From NCBI GenBank assembly GCA_020809425.1, contig JAGGDC010000001.1, forward strand, positions 1,687,001-1,751,000: a stretch of 64,000 bases of DNA, in the 5' to 3' direction. The position numbers were made by a program, and so were the translations under genes. Under the pieces are notes generated by a model. The model was not told the origin of the DNA and searched no databases. It saw only the letters and a list, made by a program, of their open reading frames with translations. The stretch's first letter is position 1. Each line of letters opens with the position of its first letter. Shown piece after piece: positions 1-10,155 of this stretch. Origin of the DNA: Candidatus Synoicihabitans palmerolidicus (GTDB lineage: Bacteria; Verrucomicrobiota; Verrucomicrobiia; Opitutales; Opitutaceae).

Positions 1-548
1 GCCTGGCACTGGCTTTTCTCGTCGCAACATAGCACCAAGGCCCGATCGGGCGGATTCAGATACAAGCCGATGACATCCCAAAACTTGGCCTCGAAGTTCC
101 GGTCACGCGACAACTTGAACGTTCGTCGCACATGGGGCTTTAGGTCGTTGGCCCGCCACAGACGCTGCACGGTGTGGGCCGACACCCCCCTTGGCCTTGG
201 CCATCCTGCCCGTGAGGACCAGCGGGTGCGCCCGGTCGGGGGTTGCGTGACCTCAGTGACGATCTGAGCGCGCATCGCCACATCCACACTCGGCTTCCGG
301 CCCGAACGTCTCGCTTCGGCCCATCCAGCCAACCCTGCCTCACGAAATCGCTTTTCCCACTTCGCCACCACCGGACGATTCACTCCGATCTGAGCAGCCA
401 CCGTCTCCTGGCTTTTCCCTTCGGCCCGCAACAACACGATGCGCGCCCGCCTGACCTCCCGTTGCGGCGTGGTCGGGCGTTTGATCATCTGTTCAAGTTC
501 TTGATGCTGCGCGGCATCAATGATTAGCGGATTAACAGAGCGGGCCAT
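1..548 (-). CDS. IS630-family transposase, copy A, partial
   Basis: The N-terminal part of an IS630-type DDE transposase, with the gene running out of the window at base 1. The ATG is at 546-548, and the protein opens with the same residues (MARPVKPLI) as the copy at 15303-16422. The first ~60 residues form a helix-turn-helix (AAQIGVNRPVVAKWEKRF), followed by the second HTH and linker typical of IS630. Compared with copy B there is one extra C in a C run near 190 and two extra bases near 207. Together they make +3, so the frame is kept with a few altered residues. The catalytic half is outside the window. The IS end lies at about 599, followed by a TA dinucleotide, which fits the IS630 preference for TA targets. 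Confidence 0.85.
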   Translation of the reverse strand, partial: MARSVNPLIIDAAQHQELEQMIKRPTTPQREVRRARIVLLRAEGKSQETVAAQIGVNRPVVAKWEKRFREAGLAGWAEARRSGRKPSVDVAMRAQIVTEVTQPPTGRTRWSSRAGWPRPRGVSAHTVQRLWRANDLKPHVRRTFKLSRDRNFEAKFWDVIGLYLNPPDRALVLCCDEKSQCQ

Positions 549-601
549 GCACCCATCCTGCACTACTATTTTTGTTTCGTATAGCTAATTAACTCCCACT
601 A

Positions 602-2437
602 CACTAGTAGCGTGTCCCACAAGCGCAAGAGGTTGGAGATGAGGAGGTAGCGTAAAAATAAAGAGGCCGAAACCGGGAGGATTTCCTGGTTTCGGCACAA
701 AAACGGCGTGTAGAATTTGGTGTGAACAATACTATCGAAGCCGTCGCCCCGGAAGTTGCCCTGAAAACCTGGCTGCGTCCAGACCTGACTCCGGTCGGAC
801 CCAACAAAGATTACGCCGCGTTTCGCGATCAACTGGCGGGGCTCGACCAGTTGCTGGCCAACAGTCACTTGGAAGCGATGGCCGTGGACTTTGCCCGGGA
901 AAACTGACGGGGCGACGACGTGGCCGGGTTGCCGCGACACCTGCAGTTCACGCGCAAGGCGCGGCGGGTGCAGGTATTGCGCATGATGCTCGGGAAAATC
1001 AGCTTGCGTAAACTTTCCCTGAGCATCGCCTCCAGCGATCTGTTGGCCGACTTTTGCGGAGCGCGCCGGATCGACGGCATCAAGGGGGTCTCCCAAAGAA
1101 AGCGTGCGGGAGCGTGCGTCCAAATGCTTCACCGCCGAGCAGGTGCGCAGGATGAGCCAAGTCATTATCGAGATGTGCGGTGAGGCGGACCGGGCGAGCG
1201 AACTGGGACTGGCTGCGGCGCAGCCGATGGATACGTGCCTGGTGGACTCGACCTGCCTGCAGGCCAACATCCATTTCCCGGTCGACTGGGTGCTCTTTCG
1301 CGACGTGAGCCGCACCCCTGCTCAAGGCGGTGAAACTGCGCCGTGCAGCGGGGTTGCGGGGTCGGATGCCGAACGAGCCGCCAGTCTTTGCCAAGCAGAT
1401 GAATCGGTGGTGCATCGCGATGACCCACAGCCGACGGCGCCGCGATGCGAAGCGGGCCCGCAAGGGCGTGCTCCGCCAGATGAAACGCCTGCTGCGCACC
1501 ATCGGCGAGCACGCCCGCCGCCACCGCAACCACCTCGTCGCCGACTACGCCCGGACCCGCTGCAGTGAGCGCCAGGCCACCCGCATCATTGCGCGCATCG
1601 ACGCCAGGCTCGAGCAACTGCCGGCCGCGATCAACCAGGCCCACGAACGCATCATCGGCGCGCGACCAGTGCCCAACCCCGAGAAGATCCTCCGCGTCTA
1701 CGAACCCGACGTGCAGACCGTGGTCCGGGGCAAGGCGTCCGGCGAGGTTGAGTTTGGCAACACCCTCATGATCAGTGAGAACGTGACGGGGTTGATCACC
1801 GATTGGCAGTTGTATCAGGGAATGACTCCGGCCGAATGGCGTCAGTTCGACCAGAGCCTCGAGCGCCAGAATCAGTTCGACCTGAGCACCCCGATCAAAG
1901 CGGCGAGCACCGACCGAGGCTTCTCGACCAAGCGGCAGTGCGAACGCTTGGTCGAAGCCGACATTTATGACGCCACTTGCCCCCGCCATCCGCAGCAACT
2001 GCAACGGCGCATGCAGGAGCCGCAGTTCGTGGCGCTCCAACATCGCCGGGCTTCGACGGAAGCCCGCATCGCCATCATCAAGCAACGCCAAGGCAAGCGA
2101 TTGAGTGCCAGAGGCTTCACGAATCGCTACCTGGCGGTAGCTCTGGAGCATCCTCGGTCACAACCTGTGGCTCATCGCCCGACTGCTGGCCGACCAACCA
2201 CCGCAGGCCCAAGCCGCCTAAAACCACCACGCCTACTCCAACGATGAACAATAAACCGGCTGCCGGAGGTTCCCTCATGGAAACAATCCAGGCACTGACT
2301 GCTGCGACACGGCAATTTAGCCATTAAATTGCATCTGCGCGCGCCTACATCCGCCATTGGTAGCCGGAAATCCGCTCAAAAATCGGCTTTCCTGCCCCCC
2401 TTCCAAAATCAGGGTAAATGGGACCCTCTCTATTTAA
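602..2437 (+). mobile_element. IS1182/ISNCY-like insertion sequence, copy A
   Basis: An element of about 1.8 kb bounded by terminal repeats that read AGCGTGTCCCA at the left (609-618 region) and its complement near 2430 at the right. The same sequence occurs in opposite orientation at 52523-54338. Its last ~65 bases contain a hairpin-prone segment (AGGAAAGCCG and CGGCTTTCCT side by side), which also forms both arms of the palindrome at 29237-29350. The right end differs from copy B at the outermost bases. The left end touches the IS630 copy A, and the right end truncates a vWA gene. No target duplication could be identified. Confidence 0.75.
722..2221 (+). pseudogene. IS1182/ISNCY-like transposase, copy A, broken
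   Basis: Transposase of the IS1182/ISNCY kind, recognised from the C-terminal DDE half: VVRGKASGEVEFGN, then STDRGFSTKR, then the E-containing helix near FVALQHRRASTEARI. It begins with a GTG at 722. A TGA at 907-909 replaces the Trp codon that copy B has at the same place (AREN-W-RGDD). Further frame changes occur near 1087-1100 and 1315-1325 (a C run of four where three would keep frame), and near 2128 (ALEHP instead of AWSILGH). The change near 1090 is shared with copy B, while the others differ. The product cannot be made as one chain without frameshifting and readthrough. Confidence 0.8.
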
Positions 2438-4261
2438 GTCCCCCGCCTTCGCCCCAATTCGGCGCTCGTAACCAATAAGCCGATACGAATCGACCAGCGC
2501 GGGATTGAAGTCCACCCGGACCTTCACATCCCTGGCAATCGGCGCCACCGGGCCGTTCACCTGCTCCCTCAAAAATCGCCGCGCCTTCCGCGCCGAGTCG
2601 ATGAAACCATACTCACCGTTCCCGTGATCCGCCCACTGCTCCAAGGTCCGGTCCTGGTCGTTGCTCAGGCCAAACCCCAACGTCGTCAATCCCACTCCCG
2701 ACTCCGCTTGCGTCGCGATCAACGCACTCAGTTCCCCGTCCGAGGTCGCCCCCACATTAAAGTCCCCGTCCGTGCACAATATCACCCGATTGATACCGTT
2801 CTCCACTCGGTTTTCCTTCGCGATCGCGTAGGCCAGTTCGATACCGGTCGCTCCGTTCGTCGGACCTGATGATTGCAACTCGCCCAACGCCGCCAGGATT
2901 TCCCGAGACCGGCCGGCCGGCGTTGACGGCAACGCCAATCCCGACGAGCCGGCATAGGTCACGATCGCCACCCGGTCATCGCCTTGCAACAGGGTCACCA
3001 ACATGCGCATCGCCTCCTTGACCAATGGCAACTTGTTCTCCGCCTCCATCGACCCCGACACAGCGATAAAAAATACCAAATTCGCCGCCGACTGATCCAC
3101 CGCCTCGATCTCACGCCCCTTCAAGCCCACTCTCACCAAACGATGCCCCGGGGCCCACGCCGCCGCCACTTCCAAACTCGCCGCAAATGGGGCGTCATCG
3201 CCGACGTCCGGCTCCGCGTACTGGTAAGTAAACGCATTAACCATTTCCTCGATCCTCACCGCATCCGCTGGAGGCAACTGTCCTTGGCGCACAAACCGTC
3301 TCACCTTCGCATAACTGCCGGTGCCCACATCCACATCCACCGCCATCGTCGACCGCAGATGATCCGCCACGCATTGCCAAACTTGCTGCGTCTCCGTCTC
3401 CGTCGTGTAGCTGTCCCTTGGCGGGGGTGAGACCTCCGCCCTTGTCGCCGCCGCTTCCACCGGATCCCCTGTTCCCAGCATCAGACCGGCATTGGTGTAA
3501 TTCGAGACCACCAAATCGCTTTTCCCCGACACCATCGTATCCGGAGCCAGTTGCTCCGCTGCAGTCTCCTTTAACACCGTTTGAATCGGCCGGCGTTCAT
3601 CACCGTTTTGCCGGACTGCCATCCGAGCTTCTTCCCGGGTGATCTCAACCACCACCGGTGACATATGTTCGATCCCGCCATGGTCTGCCTCGTCTCTCGA
3701 TGGCGCAGCGGGCTCTTGGGCTGATCCCGTCTCCCCGGTCCTGGAGGTTACCACCATCAAGAGAGTTGCCCTCTCCTCTGCACCAATCTTTGCACTCTTG
3801 GCATCGACTATTTCAGCCGTCTCCACCGGATCGACCTGCGCCTCCTCCACCACCTGCTCCGGTTGGGTCTCCGGAGCTGCCATCGGCTCCAATTCCAGGG
3901 TGTAGTGAATCAATTCCTCCTTCTCCTTTAGCGGTGAAGCGGGATCATGCAGAACCACCATCACTGCAAACCCGGCGGCCATCAGCCCCGAGACCCAGAA
4001 ATAGGGCAATCGGGCAATTTTACGGCTATCGAGCGGATAATTTCCCCCTGGAATTTTCACGGCCACCGCATCGGGCAAAGGTTCCCGCTCCAACGACGCC
4101 TGCAAGCACGCCACGGTTTCCCGCACGTCCTCCACCGCCTCCCGTAAAATCGGGTTCGCGGCCACTTGCGCGGCGACGGCCGCGGCTTCAGCGCCACTCA
4201 ATTCACCCAACGCAAACGCGGTCAAACGCGGGTCGTCGGGAGTTAAATTCATGTCATTCAT
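2345..4261 (-). CDS. von Willebrand A domain protein, C-terminus truncated by IS
   Basis: A membrane-anchored vWA protein resembling the YfbK group, encoded downstream of an ECF sigma factor. The N-terminal ~75 residues resemble an anti-sigma/zinc-finger-like cytoplasmic region (LTAFALGELSGAEAAAVA). One membrane segment follows around residues 85-105, then a long Pro/Glu-rich linker and a vWA domain from about residue 390. The vWA metal site should read DxSGS, but here residue 400 is Ala (IAVSGSM) because the codon is GCT at 3062-3064, so the first metal ligand is missing. After LIGYERRIGAKAGDLN the frame runs into IS1182-like copy A, so the last ~35 residues are IS-encoded and the normal family C-terminus is gone. 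Start: two Met codons (4261 and 4252) are possible. Confidence 0.8.
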   Translation of the reverse strand: MNDMNLTPDDPRLTAFALGELSGAEAAAVAAQVAANPILREAVEDVRETVACLQASLEREPLPDAVAVKIPGGNYPLDSRKIARLPYFWVSGLMAAGFAVMVVLHDPASPLKEKEELIHYTLELEPMAAPETQPEQVVEEAQVDPVETAEIVDAKSAKIGAEERATLLMVVTSRTGETGSAQEPAAPSRDEADHGGIEHMSPVVVEITREEARMAVRQNGDERRPIQTVLKETAAEQLAPDTMVSGKSDLVVSNYTNAGLMLGTGDPVEAAATRAEVSPPPRDSYTTETETQQVWQCVADHLRSTMAVDVDVGTGSYAKVRRFVRQGQLPPADAVRIEEMVNAFTYQYAEPDVGDDAPFAASLEVAAAWAPGHRLVRVGLKGREIEAVDQSAANLVFFIAVSGSMEAENKLPLVKEAMRMLVTLLQGDDRVAIVTYAGSSGLALPSTPAGRSREILAALGELQSSGPTNGATGIELAYAIAKENRVENGINRVILCTDGDFNVGATSDGELSALIATQAESGVGLTTLGFGLSNDQDRTLEQWADHGNGEYGFIDSARKARRFLREQVNGPVAPIARDVKVRVDFNPALVDSYRLIGYERRIGAKAGDLNREGPIYPDFGRGAGKPIFERISGYQWRM

Positions 4262-4282
4262 CTCTGTGCTTCCATTCGCCCG

Positions 4283-4810
4283 TCAGGGCCGTTGCGCGGC
4301 CATCTCATGCCGCAATCGTTTCACCGCCGTATGGATAAAAATACCCACGTTGGTCACCGATAAGGCCGTAATCCGACTGATTTCCTTGTAACTAAATCCA
4401 CTCTGAAACTTCAGCCGAATCACCTCCTGTTGATTGGCCGGCAACTGCTCCACCATGGCCAACACCGCCTCCCGCAATTCCCCCGCCTCCAACGTGCGGC
4501 CTGGCCTCGGGTCCGCGGCCCGCACCGCCTCCACCTCTCCTTCCGCAAAAAACCTCACCCGCCCCTCCTTGCGCATAACATCATGCGCCCGGTTCCGGCA
4601 CACTGTGTACAGCCATTGGACCACGTGCCCATTGACCTTCGCCTGAAGCTGGTCGAGTAGCCGCACAAAGGTATCCTGCACCACGTCGCGCGCCCGCTCC
4701 GCATCTCCACCCACCAACCGCGTGGCGTAGCGCAACAGCGGAGTCTGGTGCGCTCGTACCGCGTCCTCAACCCAATGTCCTGCGTGTTCATGATTCTCGG
4801 TCGGTTTCAT
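4283..4810 (-). CDS. ECF RNA polymerase sigma factor
   Basis: An intact 175-residue sigma-70 family factor of the extracytoplasmic-function type. Region 2 covers about residues 25-90 (LLRYATRLVGGDAERARDVV, QDTFVRLL, VVQWLYTVCRNRAHDVMRK). Region 4 covers about residues 115-170, with the helix-turn-helix GFSYKEISRITALSVTNVG. It would direct core polymerase to its own regulon. The gene lies 21 bases upstream of the vWA gene on the same strand. The acidic N-terminus of that vWA protein resembles an anti-sigma segment, so co-transcription and mutual regulation are likely but inferred. No frameshift is present, unlike both neighbours. Confidence 0.9.
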   Translation of the reverse strand: MKPTENHEHAGHWVEDAVRAHQTPLLRYATRLVGGDAERARDVVQDTFVRLLDQLQAKVNGHVVQWLYTVCRNRAHDVMRKEGRVRFFAEGEVEAVRAADPRPGRTLEAGELREAVLAMVEQLPANQQEVIRLKFQSGFSYKEISRITALSVTNVGIFIHTAVKRLRHEMAAQRP

Positions 4811-4905
4811 TGTGACCTACACAGGATCTAACGACGCTCAGCGCCGGGTCTTGATAAAAATTCAACTTCTCGGTGGGCCGACCGCGGGCGCCCATCCATC
4901 GCCCG

Positions 4906-5908
4906 TTAATTCCGCGGAGGATTCCCCGCCGCTAACATCCGCGCATCCTCATAGGCCTGCGCGATGACACACGGCACCAACGGCGCGACAAACAGCAATC
5001 CGATGAGCAATGCCAAAGCCCCCGCAATCCCCAACAGCGCCAGGATAATGGCCATCCCAAGCAGTGTCCAAAAACGCATCCCGACGATCCGCCAACTCAA
5101 TCGGTAGGAGTCGATCACTCCCATATCCCCGTCCATCGCGATGATGTGCACCAGCGAGAACCGCAGCCCCAAAAACATCGCCAATAACATCGATACAAAA
5201 AACACCACAAAAAATCCCGCGCCCACCGCCGGCGGCGGTCCCCCATTTTGCACATTCGCCAATTCGGTAAACGATACCCCCGTGGCGGCCAACAGTCCTA
5301 CCATCACTCCGAAAAAGATGAGCATCGCCGCAACTTGCACCAACCCCACCAACAGCAATTTCACAAACTTGAGACTGAACCCCTCAAACATCGCATCAAA
5401 CGGCGCCTTTCCTTCGCGACTCCTCCGCAAGAAATACCAACTCATGCCCGCCGTGATCTGTGGCGCCACCAGGATCGCGGACAACATCCCCACCACCGGG
5501 ATGAGATTGGCAATAAACATCAACAGATTGCCCACAATCGCCACGCCTATCGCCACCAGATAGCCGTTTTTTCAGTTCGCCCACATGCGCGACATCAAGC
5601 CCTCCAGCGAAGTGCCGTAACCGTGTTCGCGCAACCCGGCGGGGAACGACGCCACGGTCCAATCCTCATCCTCCTCGTCCGAGTGATCCGCGCCACTCTC
5701 GCTCCGCGGCAACGTCGGTACGAGCTCTCCCGTCACGTTCGGCAAGGGATTGCTGTCGGCCAAAGTCGATCACGCCGCCCACGCCTCAAGCCCTTGCCGC
5801 TATACGAGCGTATCCCCCCGTGACCACGCCGTTGGCGATCAACTGAGCAAATTCTTGTTCCGAGACCGGACCGTTCCGCTCGCCGTCGATTGCGTAATAC
5901 CATTGCAT
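4906..5908 (-). pseudogene. GYF_2-domain multi-spanning membrane protein, frameshifted
   Basis: The N-terminus from 5908 (MQWYYAIDGERNGPVSEQEF) is a GYF_2/DUF4339 domain, whose hallmark is a short aromatic beta fold followed by GPVS. A charged linker (SESGADHSDEEDEDW) and a C-terminal membrane domain follow. The membrane domain has about five hydrophobic segments from 5550 to 4930 and resembles DUF975-like integral membrane proteins. Two frame changes split it: one near 5810, just after the GYF fold, and one at the T6 run near 5569, where ANWKNGYLVAIGVAIVG would be continuous if one base were added. Function is unknown; GYF_2 domains are thought to bind proline-rich peptides. It is upstream of, and co-directional with, the sigma factor gene. 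Confidence 0.65.
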
Positions 5909-6024
5909 AAGTCCGTGTAGGGGTTCTCGACATCTCAGGTTCCCTGCGCCTCGCGGGCAAGTCCCAATCGGCCCCGCACTCTGGCGACCATCACCCAAAT
6001 TCTGTCCGTTCGATCCTTCCCATC

Positions 6025-7553
6025 ATGCGTCCTCGGTTCTCTTCGCTCGCGCCCTTTGCCGCCATCATCGTCTCCGTGCTGCTCTCCGCATGCGCCCCGC
6101 GCGAGTCTCTCGTCACCCAAGGCAATCGTGAAGGCATGCTCCATTTGGCCGTCGCCGACGAACCCCAAACTCTCGACCCTCACCTCGCCATCGCCTACAG
6201 CGACATGCAGGTCATCACCGCCTTCTTCGAAGGGCTCACCGCCATCGATGCACTCACCTCCCGTGTTGTGCCCGCCGCCGCCGAACGTTGGACCACTTCC
6301 CCTGATGGGCTCACCTGGACATTCCCTCTGCAACCGGGCCTGACGTGGTCCGATGGCGAACCTCTCACCGCCCAAACGTTCCGTGACTCGTTCGTACGGG
6401 CCCTCGCCCCCACCATCGCCTCCGAATACGCCTACGTCCTCTTCCCCATCAAAAACGCGGCCCGCTTCAACGCCGGCTGATCCCCGACTTCGTCGGCGTC
6501 GGCATCAAGGTCATCGACGACACCACACTAACCATTGAGACCACTCAACCCACTCCCGGCCTGCCGGCCATTCTTTCTCTCCCCGTCGCATTTCCCGTCC
6601 CGCTCCACCTCCTGCGCCGCACTGGCGGTACCACCGATCGCGCCAACCACTGGACTCGTCCCGGCGTGTTGGTCGGCAACGGCCCCTTCAACCTCACCGA
6701 CTGGTCTCCCCACCAACACATTCGCGGCAAACGTAACCCCCGCTTTCGCACCGCCCCCGATGTCTCGCTCCACGGCATCGTCTTCTACCCCTACCCCAAT
6801 ATCGCCGCCCAGGAAACCGCCTGCCGCGTGGGCCAACTCCATCTCACATCCAACGTCCCCCTCACCAAAATTAAAGCCTACCGCGAACCAAACCCCGAGC
6901 TTCTGCGTCTCGACCCGTTCCTCCAAACCGCCTTCATCCGCTTCAACACCACCCGGGCGCCCTTCGACGACATTCGCGTCCGTCGCGCACTCGCCTTGAG
7001 TATCGATCGCCGCGCCCTCTCCGCGCATGTGCTCACCGGCGGACAACAACCCGCCACCGCCCTCACCCCTCCCGGCACCCTCGGGTTCACGGCCCAAATC
7101 GACCTCACTTTCGATCCAGACCTCGCCCGCCAACTCCTCACCGACGCCGGCTTCCCCGATGGCCAGGGATTTCCTTCCACCGAAATCCAAACCCGCCCCC
7201 GCGAAATCGATCAACAAGTGCTCCAAGCCATTCAACAAATGTGGCACCGTGAACTCGGCATCGACATCACCATCGCCCTCAAGGAACAACGCGTCTGGCT
7301 CGACGACGAACGCCGCCAAAACTACGCCCTTTCCAACGCCGCTTGGGTCGGCGACTTCATCGATCCTTATACATTTCTCGGGTTGTTCACGTCCGACAGC
7401 GGCTACAACGCCACCGGCTGGCAAAACCCGCGCTACGACGCCTTGCTCGCCACGGCCCACCAAGCGTCCACCGAAGCCGAACGGTTCGCCGCCTACCAAG
7501 CCGCCGAATCCCCCATCACTCCCCTCTATTATACGGCACCCACCCCTTCCTCA
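6025..7553 (+). pseudogene. Oligopeptide ABC transporter solute-binding lipoprotein (OppA type), broken
   Basis: A family-5 extracellular solute-binding protein. The signal peptide ends in a lipobox (SVLLSAC, Cys near residue 20), so it should be lipid-anchored and deliver peptides to an Opp-type importer. Typical family landmarks are present: EPQTLDPHLA, the AERWTTSPDGLTWTFPLQPG segment, FDDIRVRRALALSIDR, and the late GWQNPRYDALL. A frameshift near 6477 (after ARFNAG) splits the gene. The C-terminal end is cut at 7553-7554 by a group II intron lying in the opposite orientation, and the bases after the intron do not restore a recognisable OppA ending. No permease or ATPase genes are next to it. 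Confidence 0.8.
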
Positions 7554-7630
7554 ATCGGGTAGGCGGAGGTATCTAGCCTCCGCCCCCCACACCACCCGGC
7601 ATGCGAGTCCGCACCGGGCGGTTCCGAACG

Positions 7631-8889
7631 TTATCGGACCGTAGTTGGATAGTGGATATGCGCCCACCGAGCGGTGAGCGAAGGCAGTCCTTCTACGGTT
7701 AACCAGTCGTTATGGAGCGCTTGATTAAGCGCCGGGGATTTGGACATGGCCCAGCATCCCGAACCGGACAGGCCGTTCAAGATCGCATCCCGCTTGCTCA
7801 CGCCGAGGCGCAGCAGCTGGCGGATACGATTGCGTCGAGTCTTCCACCTCTTCCAATAACAACATCGCAGTCGTCGCCGGATCCAGGGTTCGAGATGGCG
7901 CACCGTGTCGTAGGTCTGACTGATGCCGAAGTAACCGATCCACCCACGCAGGTAGTGCGCGAGCTGTCTGATTCGTTCCTTCATCGCCACGCCCCAGCTG
8001 CGGCTGGTCCACTCGCGGATCCGATGCTCAAACCGTTGGAGTGATCGCTCACTCCAAACGATGCGCGAGCCTTTGAAGGCGAACCCGAGGAAGGTAAGCG
8101 CGTTCGTTTTGACGACCGCACTCTTGGTCTCGTTCACCTTCACCTTGAGCATCCGTTCCAGGAACCGGCGCACGCTGGCCATGACCCGCTCACTCGCCCG
8201 GGAGCTCTTCACCAAGATGGTAAAGTCGTCCGCGTAGCGAGCGAAGTGGTGGCCGCGTCGCTCCAGCTCCTTGTCCAGATCGTCAAGGACGACATTGGAT
8301 AACAACGGTGACAGAGGACCGCCTTGGGGCACTCCCTGCGTCGTGCGTTGGAGACGTCCGTCGACCTCGACTCCGGCCCGCAGGTAGTGCCCAATCAAAC
8401 GCAGGACGCGTTTGTCCGTCACCTTGCGAGCCAGCCTCACCATCAGCACATCGTGGTTCACCGCATCGAAAAACTTCGACAAGTCGAGGGCCACCGCGAT
8501 GCGGCGGCCCGACTTGATTCCGTCTGCGACATGGCGCACCGCGTCATGTGCGCTGCGATGAGGCCGGAAGCCATAACTATGATATCGCTAAATCCCGGAT
8601 CAAAGATCGGTCCGAGTTGTTGGGCGATCGCCTGCTGGATCAGCCGATCCAGCACCGTCGGGATGCCGAGCAAGCGCACCCCGCCGTTAGGTTTGGCCAG
8701 TTCCACCCTGACGCACCGGCGCGGGCACATACGTGCCTGCGAGCAGCGCCTCGCGCAGTCCCGGCCACAACGCACGGAAGCGTTCCGGAAACGCATCGAT
8801 GGTGATCCCATCGACACCCGGGGCTCCGCGGTTGGCCTTCACCTGCTTCCACGCCGCGGACACGTTGTTCGTGCCCAGGATCGCTTCAT
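7631..8889 (-). pseudogene. Group II intron reverse transcriptase/maturase, frameshifted
   Basis: An intron-encoded protein of the LtrA type. From 8539 to 7631 the frame is open and contains RT blocks including ALDLSKFFDAVNHD, QGVPQGGPLSPLLSN and the catalytic ARYADDF near 8230. The X/maturase domain follows (YLRGWIGYFGI) and the protein ends in LTARWAHIHYPTTVR, so there is no HNH endonuclease. Upstream, two frame changes near 8710 and 8580 separate this from the N-terminal RT blocks (GAPGVDGITIDAF, then VELAKPNGGVRLLGIPTV, then SYGFRPHRSAHDAV). The proposed start is MKRSWARTN with its ATG at 8887-8889. The intron is probably no longer self-mobile unless the shifts are sequencing errors. Confidence 0.85.
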
Positions 8890-9612
8890 ATCCTGCGTCC
8901 GGTGGTTCCGCTTCACACCGCGACTCCGCAACGCCGGTCGGCGTTTGCGCGGATCGCGAGCAGGCGGGGCCGGACGCATGCGTTTCGGTTCGGGCCTTCG
9001 TCGGGGTGAGACCTCCGGTTCATTCGGCGGACGGGTGACTCGTCGGCGCCTACTCCCGGCTCGTTTCCACGGCGACTACATGCCCTCTGCTGACTCCTGC
9101 GCGTGCGCCGCCAGTGTTGCCGCCGCCGGTGCTGTCCGTTTGAGCGGACCGCTTCACGTGCAGGTCTCCCCGGATATGAGCATCAACTTCCCTCGCGCAA
9201 ACGCGTCATTTACCCTATGTCCTGAACCAGAGGGCTTCGCCTGTGGCGGTGGATAGCCCCGAACACTAAGCCTTGTATGACGTTCTTGTTCATCGTCTCG
9301 CGAGTTTGCCTACGGCTTCTTTCAGACCCAGCCTCACGGCTACGCCCTTGCCCTCGGCTAGTGCTTTTCATGTTCTGTCGTCCTTTCGGATTTTATTCTC
9401 ATTTTGGTTCCATGCATACGAGGACTTAACCCAGATCATCAGTTGATGCCCATGCCGGGCATACTCCGTCCCGAGGTCCAAGGCTGGCCCCCCGCCCTCC
9501 TCGGTTTCCACCGCTATCAAAACGTAAGGCTCGCCTCGCCCACCGCCTCACTGCCCTGAGCAGACTCCCGTCTGCTATAACTTCCTCTCATTAAGTCAGC
9601 TCGCAGGCACAC
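8890..9612 (-). other. Intron RNA domains I-III, no protein gene
   Basis: This 720-base stretch carries the conserved 5' ribozyme part of the group II intron. Islands familiar from related introns are present on the minus strand, such as GATAGCGGTGGAAACCG and CCTCGTATGCATGGAACC, then GAAAGGACGACAGAACATG and GGGTCTGAAAGAAGCCGTAG. Open frames here are non-coding shadows. Confidence 0.75.
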
Positions 9613-9667
9613 AACTTGCAAGGATACTTGTGTCCCGTATCATTTCGGGGCAATTTGCTTAGCTCGT

Positions 9668-10150
9668 ATGCGAAAAACGTCCCTCGCCGCCGCCCTCTTC
9701 TCCTTGGTTATCGTCCTGCCCTGCTTCGCCTCCGCGTCAGGTCTAGTGGAGTTTGAACGCGTTTGGCCCCGTTACCGTGATACCGCTAGCTTCACCCGCC
9801 TGGGAGAATACTTCGGCGCCGCACCCGACGCCACCAACCGTCACGCCTTGCGTTCCCAACCCGCGTCACGCGCCGGCTACTACTGGATGATCCGCACCCG
9901 CTCCGACGCCCCCCTCACCGATTGCACCGTCGCTCTTGAGATCCTTCGATCCGGGACGGTCGACGTGCAAACCCACACTTTCACTACCGATCTCGCCTCC
10001 GGTCGTCACCCGTTCCACCTCGGCCTCACCGGCTCCGATTGGACCGACCCCGCGGAACGCCCCATCGCTTGGCGAATCACCCTGACCGCCTCCGACGGTA
10101 CCCCTCTCAACTCCACCCAAAGCTTTCTTTGGGATCAATCGACCTCCTGA
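9668..10150 (+). CDS. Small secreted protein of unknown function
   Basis: A 160-residue protein with a clear Sec signal peptide (MRKTSLAAALFSLVIVLPCFASA, cleavage expected after ASA near residue 24). The mature part has the feel of a small beta-sandwich (YYWMIRTRSDAPLTDCTVAL, then RPIAWRITLTASDGTPL). I recognise no family. It starts 55 bases after the intron end and stops 5 bases before the ATP-grasp gene, so it may be the first gene of that operon. It is intact. Confidence 0.6.
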   Translation: MRKTSLAAALFSLVIVLPCFASASGLVEFERVWPRYRDTASFTRLGEYFGAAPDATNRHALRSQPASRAGYYWMIRTRSDAPLTDCTVALEILRSGTVDVQTHTFTTDLASGRHPFHLGLTGSDWTDPAERPIAWRITLTASDGTPLNSTQSFLWDQSTS

Positions 10151-10155
10151 CTGAA

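Larger units (their letters stand above)
7554..9612 (-). mobile_element. Group II intron, antisense to oppA
   Basis: The 5' end is at about 9612, where the minus strand reads GTGTGCCTGCGAGCTGAC, a typical start for bacterial group II introns. The long structured domain I-III region spans 8890-9612. The reverse transcriptase/maturase gene is in domain IV. Domain V is recognisable on the minus strand at about 7595-7632 (AACCGCCCGGTGC paired with GCATGCCGGGTGGT). Domain VI is at 7563-7583 (GGCGGAGGC and CTCCGCC with a bulged A region). The 3' end reads CTACCCGAT. The intron lies opposite to the direction of oppA transcription, so it could not be spliced from an oppA transcript. The end points are good to a few bases. 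Confidence 0.85.

Noticed and set aside
7554..9612. Retron or diversity-generating element for the reverse transcriptase
   Set aside because: The maturase domain, domain V/VI structure and intron 5' and 3' ends identify a group II intron; no template repeat or msr-like RNA is seen.
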